From positions 1-64,000 of the forward strand of contig CAYXED010000001.1 in the NCBI GenBank assembly GCA_964463965.1: a stretch of DNA of 64,000 nucleotides, written 5' to 3'. Positions 58,804-64,000 of the stretch are shown here, one piece after another. This DNA is from UBA2166 sp964463965 (GTDB lineage: Bacteria > Nitrospirota > Nitrospiria > Nitrospirales > UBA2166). The notes below the pieces were generated by a model. The model was not told the DNA's origin, searched no databases, and was given only the letters and a program-made list of their open reading frames with translations. The translations under genes were made by a program, and so were the position numbers. The first letter of the stretch is position 1. The number at the start of each line of letters is the position of its first letter.

Positions 58804-61566
58804 CTAATTAGTAGCTGGTACCGCCGCATCTTCCACAGTATCTGGAATAACAGTACTAACAGCAGCAGTTTCTCCCGTAATGAGAGTAACCTCTGTACAT
58901 GGAGATGCGGTCTGTGGACAGGTGTCAGGCCCAAGAGCTAAACGAGTTGAAATACCAGGGGTCCTAATCACATATACAAAGCCTTCTGACACTGCATCAA
59001 AGGGTTCAATTCCAGCTTGTAGAAGAATAGGTGCAAATGCATTCGGGTCAAAGACCAATGACCCCGGAGATGCTCCAAGAGTTAATACAGCATCATTAGG
59101 TAGCGGTGCTAATGCCTGGCCTGCTGGTCTAGCAGGATCTTTTCCAAAGAAATCAATAGTGGTTTGAGAAAGGTCAATAAAGACAGAGTCCACAGTCGTT
59201 GCAAATGTCACAGGAGAAAAACGAGCGACCAACTCGCCACCACTCACTCTACTAGCCATCTCAAAACTAACGGTTCCAGTACGCGTACCAACTCCCTGAT
59301 CTCTCGCAAAGTTTAAAAGCACCTTTGCACTCGAGGATGCCAAAGGAAGAGGAGGAGTCGACATTATTGCAGTCGTATTCTCTGCACCTTCAGCAATCGC
59401 CAAAACGGGAGCAAATTGCGCCTGAGTGTCATCAAGAAACACAATTCCGTTCGATATCAAAGTCACAGTGATATCGTCTCCCAAAGTAATTTCTCCAAGA
59501 TTGGTGATCCCACCCGGAACTGCCTGAACAGACTGCGAGCTATTCGCCACATCACCATCACTTACAGACACTCGCACAGGAAATGAATTCGATTCGCACA
59601 ATATACCATTTGGCCCTGCAGGAACGTTTGGTATTGTGAAAGACCCATCCTCGGCAGTAACAACTGGAGAGGCTCCAGGCATTGTGACTGAAATTCCCCC
59701 AATAGGACCACTTACAGTCCCCTCACTACGAACAGTCCCAACAACAGTAGTGCGGGGACAAGGTGAAGCTATTATGCCAGCAGAATACCATCCAAGCTGC
59801 AAGGGCGTCGGAATTGGGCCACACTGGATCCTGTCATCTACATCGTTTACCTCTGCATCAGTGTCTACATCCACGACACCGCAAAGCCCTCCAAGCGGCT
59901 GCAATATTCCATCCACAATTCCGTGCAATACAGGTACGTCTGAAACGTTTAATCTATCAGGATTATCAAAAACTATCCCAAACTGTGACCCCACTGGACA
60001 ATTTACGCTCGCCTGTCCAGGGTTTACCGCGCCAAAGAGTGTGGAACTTTTTCCAGGTGGAAATACGGCTGGCAACATCGCAGGAGAAATCTGTGTAACA
60101 GAAAGCTCTGGCGCGATAGTTAGCGGGAAGGTAAGAGAACAACCCTCTGAAAAACGAAGTTCGACACCATTGTTTTGTACTATAAGCGCCTCACCAAACT
60201 TAACTTGAAATGCATTATTTCCAATGCTAGCAACAGAATCAAAAGCATTATTCAAGTCAACTGCTCCATTCAGATTAAGTTCTGGCAATGAAATATCGCG
60301 AAAGATATTATCTGCTCCCCCATTTATAAAAACAGGCAAGTCTGTCAGCGTTGGAAACTTTCCACTAAGTCCATCGTTGGTCGAAATATCTCTTGCATTT
60401 TTAGCATCAAAAGTAACGACAGTTTCTCCAAGTTCTGTAGATGGCGCAACGATCCTAAATAATCCTGACACGTTTGTCTCAGCCGCAAGAAACCCTGTAC
60501 GACCAAGTCTCACCATAACCCCAGACAAAGGGAGGCCAAGACCATCTAACACCCGCCCACGAAACACAGTTCCAGATTCTCCAGGAGTAAATGTTGGAAC
60601 ATCAGTGACGCCAAAGTTTGATTGGATCATATCAACATCCAACATATTGATAACCCCATCCGGCACAATATCAAGACTCTCGAAATATCCTCTCTCTCCT
60701 AGTCGAGTCCCAAGGCGGCTCATTAATACAGGTATATCCAAACCATCAATGCGGCCATCGTCATTTGTATCTGCAATTTCGGCACTAACTAACGGCTCAG
60801 CCCTCGTTCCAACTCTCAGATCAAATTCAACTGCAACTTTATTCTTAGCAAGATCTTTTGCTCGAACCTGTAGAGGAATCAAAGTACTATCGAGTGGGTT
60901 AAAAGAAACACGCGTAGTATAAACTCCATCACCAGCAATAATATCCCCACGTGTTCCATCATCAAGCAACCGCCCAAATTTTTCTGCTTTTTTTCTGGCA
61001 CCAGGTGCTATTAAGCGATCCAGTTTTACATTCCTGAGATCTCCATTAGGATCAAGAACTCTCACTGAAATCATAACCACCTGATTGCCTCCCTGTGGTT
61101 CAAGAACACTTGGTGTCACAGTCAAAGCATCTAGGACAGGCGCAACAGCAGTATTTACAATTGATACAATTTGACCCTGCCTCGATCGATTTTTAGCCTG
61201 ATCTTTTGCCTGAATACGAAGAGCTACATTTTCTGTTCGTGCAGTATCAAGAACTAATCGTGTTGTGAAACGCCCGTCTTCAGCTACCGCATCTCCACCA
61301 GTACCATCATCGGTTAGCTTAAAGGTTTGCTTAGGCAAACCTTTACGTCTCAACTGAACTTTAACATTTTTCAGATCACCATCAGGATCAAAAGCAAGCA
61401 CAGAAATTGTGATTGCACGAATACCCGACCCCACTGATAATACCGACGGTTCAACAACAACACCGCTTAAAGTCGGGGGTAACGCAAACGAGCCACTTGG
61501 GAACAAGAACACAGCACATATCAATGCCAAGAGGAACAAAAATCGAGAAAGCGCAGCACTATTCAT
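58804..61566 (-). CDS. Large secreted multidomain protein with a dockerin-like segment
   Basis: A 920-residue exported protein of unknown role. The ATG at 61566 has GGAGG just upstream and begins a signal peptide (FLFLLALICAVFLFPSGSFA); the frame is open to 61647. Residues ~30-240 hold two related repeats: DLKNVKVQLRRKGL...DDGTGGDAVAEDG and DLRNVKLDRLIAPG...DDGTRGDIIAGDG. Next is a dockerin/EF-hand-like stretch with two calcium-type loops (DTNDDGRIDGLDI, DIVPDGVINMLDVDMI), then two carboxypeptidase regulatory-like domains (GRVLDGLGLPLSGVMVRLG and GTVRSEGTVSGPIGGISV). The end has a threonine/valine-rich beta domain. No enzyme domain is seen; it is probably an adhesin or surface matrix protein. 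It lies 82 nt upstream of the sugar dehydrogenase. Confidence 0.75.
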   Translation of the reverse strand: MNSAALSRFLFLLALICAVFLFPSGSFALPPTLSGVVVEPSVLSVGSGIRAITISVLAFDPDGDLKNVKVQLRRKGLPKQTFKLTDDGTGGDAVAEDGRFTTRLVLDTARTENVALRIQAKDQAKNRSRQGQIVSIVNTAVAPVLDALTVTPSVLEPQGGNQVVMISVRVLDPNGDLRNVKLDRLIAPGARKKAEKFGRLLDDGTRGDIIAGDGVYTTRVSFNPLDSTLIPLQVRAKDLAKNKVAVEFDLRVGTRAEPLVSAEIADTNDDGRIDGLDIPVLMSRLGTRLGERGYFESLDIVPDGVINMLDVDMIQSNFGVTDVPTFTPGESGTVFRGRVLDGLGLPLSGVMVRLGRTGFLAAETNVSGLFRIVAPSTELGETVVTFDAKNARDISTNDGLSGKFPTLTDLPVFINGGADNIFRDISLPELNLNGAVDLNNAFDSVASIGNNAFQVKFGEALIVQNNGVELRFSEGCSLTFPLTIAPELSVTQISPAMLPAVFPPGKSSTLFGAVNPGQASVNCPVGSQFGIVFDNPDRLNVSDVPVLHGIVDGILQPLGGLCGVVDVDTDAEVNDVDDRIQCGPIPTPLQLGWYSAGIIASPCPRTTVVGTVRSEGTVSGPIGGISVTMPGASPVVTAEDGSFTIPNVPAGPNGILCESNSFPVRVSVSDGDVANSSQSVQAVPGGITNLGEITLGDDITVTLISNGIVFLDDTQAQFAPVLAIAEGAENTTAIMSTPPLPLASSSAKVLLNFARDQGVGTRTGTVSFEMASRVSGGELVARFSPVTFATTVDSVFIDLSQTTIDFFGKDPARPAGQALAPLPNDAVLTLGASPGSLVFDPNAFAPILLQAGIEPFDAVSEGFVYVIRTPGISTRLALGPDTCPQTASPCTEVTLITGETAAVSTVIPDTVEDAAVPATN

Positions 61567-61718
61567 AAAACACCTCCACCTGGTTCTATCTGCTCCATCT
61601 GGGTAATCATACTCCATATATAGTGCTATGTCACTATGTTGACGCAATCTTTAGTGGACTAAAAGAACCTTATTAGCTACGGAGTGCAGGAATAAGCTAG
61701 AACCGGAGGGTTGCTTGG

Positions 61719-62585
61719 CTACAGATCCTCATACCCCAATCTACCAGCGGAGGCTCCGCAAACGTCCTTGATACAAGCTCGCTCACTCCCATCGAGGTCA
61801 TCAAGAAGGGGTGAATTTCGACTTGAAAGAGATTGGACATCGCTAATGGATGCGCCCGGGAAAAGACTTTGATAGATTTCTTGAAGATACGGAAACGGGT
61901 TAGCAATGAGATCCTCATACCTTATAACTACGGTATCCTGCATATGTGCAAGAATTTGCGTGGCAAGATAATTCCATAGACTGGCCCGGCGTGTAATTAA
62001 ATCTTTAATCTCAACAAGTTTATCAATATCACGGCGTTGAGACTCATTAGCAAAATTAAAAACGGCTGACCCATTAATTGCTGCATCACGAAGGTGAGAA
62101 AATGTCCTTTTCCATGATTTAATAGTGTGGTATGGGTGCCTAACAAGTACAAGAATATGAGCTCCAGGGAAAGCTCTACGTATTGATTGAAGACGAATTA
62201 GATACGCAAGAGGGTTTTTTGTTCCCAAGACAAAATCTTCTTGGGACACTGTAGGGCAATACAGCCGCCGCTCCCCATCAGACCAAGTATCAGATACAAC
62301 TACATTGTCTACAGATTGATTCTCAATGCCTTCACGGTTAGCAATCTTTGACCGCCATATCTTGTACGCCGAAAAAAAATTTTCTAAAGATTCATCCTTA
62401 AACAACTGTGGTACTTCACGAGGTTCGTTGAGCATTACTATATTTGGCAATTGATCTAATAAATGAGCCATTAAACTAGTCCCACTCCGAGGAATTCCCG
62501 TAACAAAAAGCATTCGCCTGGACTCTTCTAGAGTGAGAGAAAATGATGAAGATTGAGGCGATAATTTCATAGCATCACTCAACAC
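61719..62585 (-). CDS. Sulfotransferase family protein (pair D, second copy)
   Basis: A 288-residue sulfotransferase with the loop FVTGIPRSGTSLMAHLLDQLP and the 3'-phosphate site ILVLVRHPYHTIKSWKR. Downstream are ARHRQ-like RYEDLIANPFPYLQEI and SSRNSPLLDDL. The protein starts 3 nt after the pair partner. The acceptor is unknown. It is of the general Sulfotransfer_3 type. Confidence 0.85.
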   Translation of the reverse strand: MLSDAMKLSPQSSSFSLTLEESRRMLFVTGIPRSGTSLMAHLLDQLPNIVMLNEPREVPQLFKDESLENFFSAYKIWRSKIANREGIENQSVDNVVVSDTWSDGERRLYCPTVSQEDFVLGTKNPLAYLIRLQSIRRAFPGAHILVLVRHPYHTIKSWKRTFSHLRDAAINGSAVFNFANESQRRDIDKLVEIKDLITRRASLWNYLATQILAHMQDTVVIRYEDLIANPFPYLQEIYQSLFPGASISDVQSLSSRNSPLLDDLDGSERACIKDVCGASAGRLGYEDL

Positions 62586-62588
62586 TCA

Positions 62589-63467
62589 TCATGCAGATGA
62601 CGTACGGTTTTCTCTCGTTTTTCCATACCGTCCATCCTGAAACATTAGAATATGAGGGGCGTGTTTCTCTATCAACTCCCAAATACGATCTGCCTCAGAA
62701 TGATCATAATAAATACTCGAATTTCGAGAATGAAGGGGGGACACCTTACGAGGAATGGTCAATCCAGTTGGTGCCAAGGCACTATATGGATCATCCATAA
62801 GATCTTCATAACATATAATTGCATGCATAGGAACATATGTCGAAACTCGCTCAAATATCCAATTGAGAATTTTAACTTGCCGAAGAAGTAAATTCGGTTC
62901 TGTAACCAAACCTCGAAGTTCAGAAGATATCAGTTCCGCCGCATACAAATGTCCCTGAGAAATTGGAAGATCTAAAGACCTCCACGAAAGGATTGTTGCT
63001 ATAGGATCACGTAACATGCCAAATACCGTCAAATCAGGACAATCGATAAGCTGATCAACTACAGCGACTAAGGGAGCATTACGTTTCACTAAAAGTTGAA
63101 ATTTTTTCATCGGAATTGGAATATTCTGTGATTGCCATTGAAACCCTGAAGAAATTTCCCAGTTACCAGAACTCTTCTCATAGCGAACAGCATAATTCTC
63201 TGCAAGCCCTCCCGTGAGAGGATCAATTCGATTTTCAACTGGTATTCCACGGGCAATGCTGTCTCGTACTTGTTCCATAAACACAAGGAGCCCACTGACA
63301 AACTCCTTTGGACTATTGGATGATTGTGTCAACTCATCAATCTCACGAGGCTCACTTAAACAAACCCTATTAGGTGGATTATGCAATATACTAGTAAGAA
63401 ATGAAGTTCCACTTCTAGGGGCTCCTAAAAGAACTATGTTATCTTCAACTTTTATAGTCATTTGCAT
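62589..63467 (-). CDS. Sulfotransferase family protein (pair D, first copy)
   Basis: A 292-residue sulfotransferase with the loop VLLGAPRSGTSFLTSILHNPP and 3'-phosphate site FGMLRDPIATILSWRSL. Similarity to the partner covers the loop, LSEPREI versus LNEPREV, CYEDLMDDPYSALAP versus the same region, and HSRNSSIYYDH. These two are more diverged from one another than pairs B and C. It is the first gene of its operon; the start ATG is 216 nt from the divergent oxygenase. Confidence 0.85.
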   Translation of the reverse strand: MQMTIKVEDNIVLLGAPRSGTSFLTSILHNPPNRVCLSEPREIDELTQSSNSPKEFVSGLLVFMEQVRDSIARGIPVENRIDPLTGGLAENYAVRYEKSSGNWEISSGFQWQSQNIPIPMKKFQLLVKRNAPLVAVVDQLIDCPDLTVFGMLRDPIATILSWRSLDLPISQGHLYAAELISSELRGLVTEPNLLLRQVKILNWIFERVSTYVPMHAIICYEDLMDDPYSALAPTGLTIPRKVSPLHSRNSSIYYDHSEADRIWELIEKHAPHILMFQDGRYGKTRENRTSSA

Positions 63468-63683
63468 TAGAATTTTTGTTCACATTATATTTTTACTATC
63501 TTCAAGTTCTATACGCTAACACAATGAGCTACTAAAAAAATACATAACAAGTGTTGAATGCCACAACGCTAGACATGTAATTTTTCAAACCTATACCATT
63601 GCAATGATAGCATTCATGATACACTGCGGTTTGCGTGGATGATATGCACCTTAATTACCTCCCCTTAAAGTGAAGGGTTTCAT

Positions 63684-64000
63684 ATGAAATTCACAAATCT
63701 GTTCAAAGGGTTGCTTGATCTGAATGACGATAAAACATTTGTACTTGACAGAGAACCTCTTCTAAAGCTTGCTGAAACTCACCACGACACCTACCATACT
63801 GAAAGCCCATTTCCACATACTGTAATTGACAGCTTTCTTCCCACTAAAATTGCCAACACTGCACTTAAGCATTTCCCTCCCCCCGATGCCTCCCTATGGC
63901 TTGACTGGAAACAACGGGACACAATACACCAACCTAAAAAACTTGGAGTTGGTTCAGCACAACGCCTCTCATATGCCTCTCCCATCTTACAACATATACT
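63684..64000 (+). CDS. 2OG-Fe(II) oxygenase-like protein, N-terminal part (cut by window edge)
   Basis: An open frame runs from the ATG at 63684 to the end of the window (105 codons visible). The ATG is preceded by GAAGGG about 7 nt upstream. The visible part includes SPFPHTVIDSFLPTKIANTAL, the N-terminal pattern of prolyl-4-hydroxylase-like 2OG-Fe(II) oxygenases (FPHxVIDxFLP). The His-Asp-His iron site is beyond the window. It is divergent from the sulfotransferase pair. Confidence is limited because only the first part is seen. Other 2OG oxygenases of this kind hydroxylate proline, asparagine or small molecules. Confidence 0.65.
   Translation, partial: MKFTNLFKGLLDLNDDKTFVLDREPLLKLAETHHDTYHTESPFPHTVIDSFLPTKIANTALKHFPPPDASLWLDWKQRDTIHQPKKLGVGSAQRLSYASPILQHI

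Noticed and set aside
59636..60922. Long plus-strand open frames (190 and 232 codons) opposite the large secreted protein
   Set aside because: They are antisense to a gene with a signal peptide, good Shine-Dalgarno and repeated domains; their Ser/Thr/Pro-rich translations look like frame shadows.

Overview
The window is about 64 kb of low-GC (roughly 40%) DNA from a Gram-negative bacterium. The evidence is Wzm/Wzt-type export genes, many lipoprotein and Tat signals, SoxYZ, periplasmic c-type cytochromes, and a tgt-yajC-secD-secF block. The gene mix resembles uncultured aquatic Deltaproteobacteria or SAR324-like lineages: a pyrR-pyrB-pyrC operon, a vertebrate-type N-acetylglutamate synthase, paired TIGR04282/TIGR04283 transferases and abundant sulfotransferases. 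That placement is inference only. GTG and TTG starts and 1-4 nt stop/start overlaps are common. No rRNA, insertion sequence, prophage or CRISPR array is visible.

Positions 1-39,500 are mostly housekeeping. They hold a copper ATPase cut by the window edge, recN, thioredoxin with a clear promoter and terminator, uppP, a beta-propeller/AttH-like/TPR envelope group, mazG, two-subunit pyruvate carboxylase, tRNA-Gly, a DUF3179 protein, secDF-yajC-tgt-argS, an M48 protease and sppA behind pyrR-pyrB-pyrC, ychF, a nucleotide-sugar epimerase, uvrC and tRNA-Phe. An apparently leaderless argE-like/NAGS operon follows, then prmA, an unrecognised ATP-grasp-like gene coupled to a mini-glutaredoxin, a KamA-type radical SAM enzyme, two small glycosyltransferase-like genes and tRNA-Glu.

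Positions 39,578-49,537 (minus strand) are the most unusual part. They form a periplasmic electron-transfer and sulfur-carrier cluster encoding SoxY, SoxZ, eight CxxCH haem sites in six cytochromes, and three beta-propeller proteins. SoxB, SoxCD and a standard SoxAX pair are all absent. Three of the cytochromes are tandem paralogues that resemble the C-terminal half of SoxA and keep one extra cysteine. A strong terminator separates this trio from the downstream soxYZ operon.

Positions 49,902-64,000 begin with an RpoH-like sigma factor and then become a surface-glycan island. It has seven sulfotransferases from several families, six of them in three tandem paralogous pairs. It also has a Wzt/Wzm ABC exporter, a PQQ-type sugar dehydrogenase with a carboxypeptidase-regulatory tail, a 920-residue secreted multidomain protein, and the start of a 2OG-Fe(II) oxygenase at the window edge. 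Together these suggest export of a sulfated polysaccharide, although no polymer-building glycosyltransferases or PAPS-forming enzymes lie in the window.
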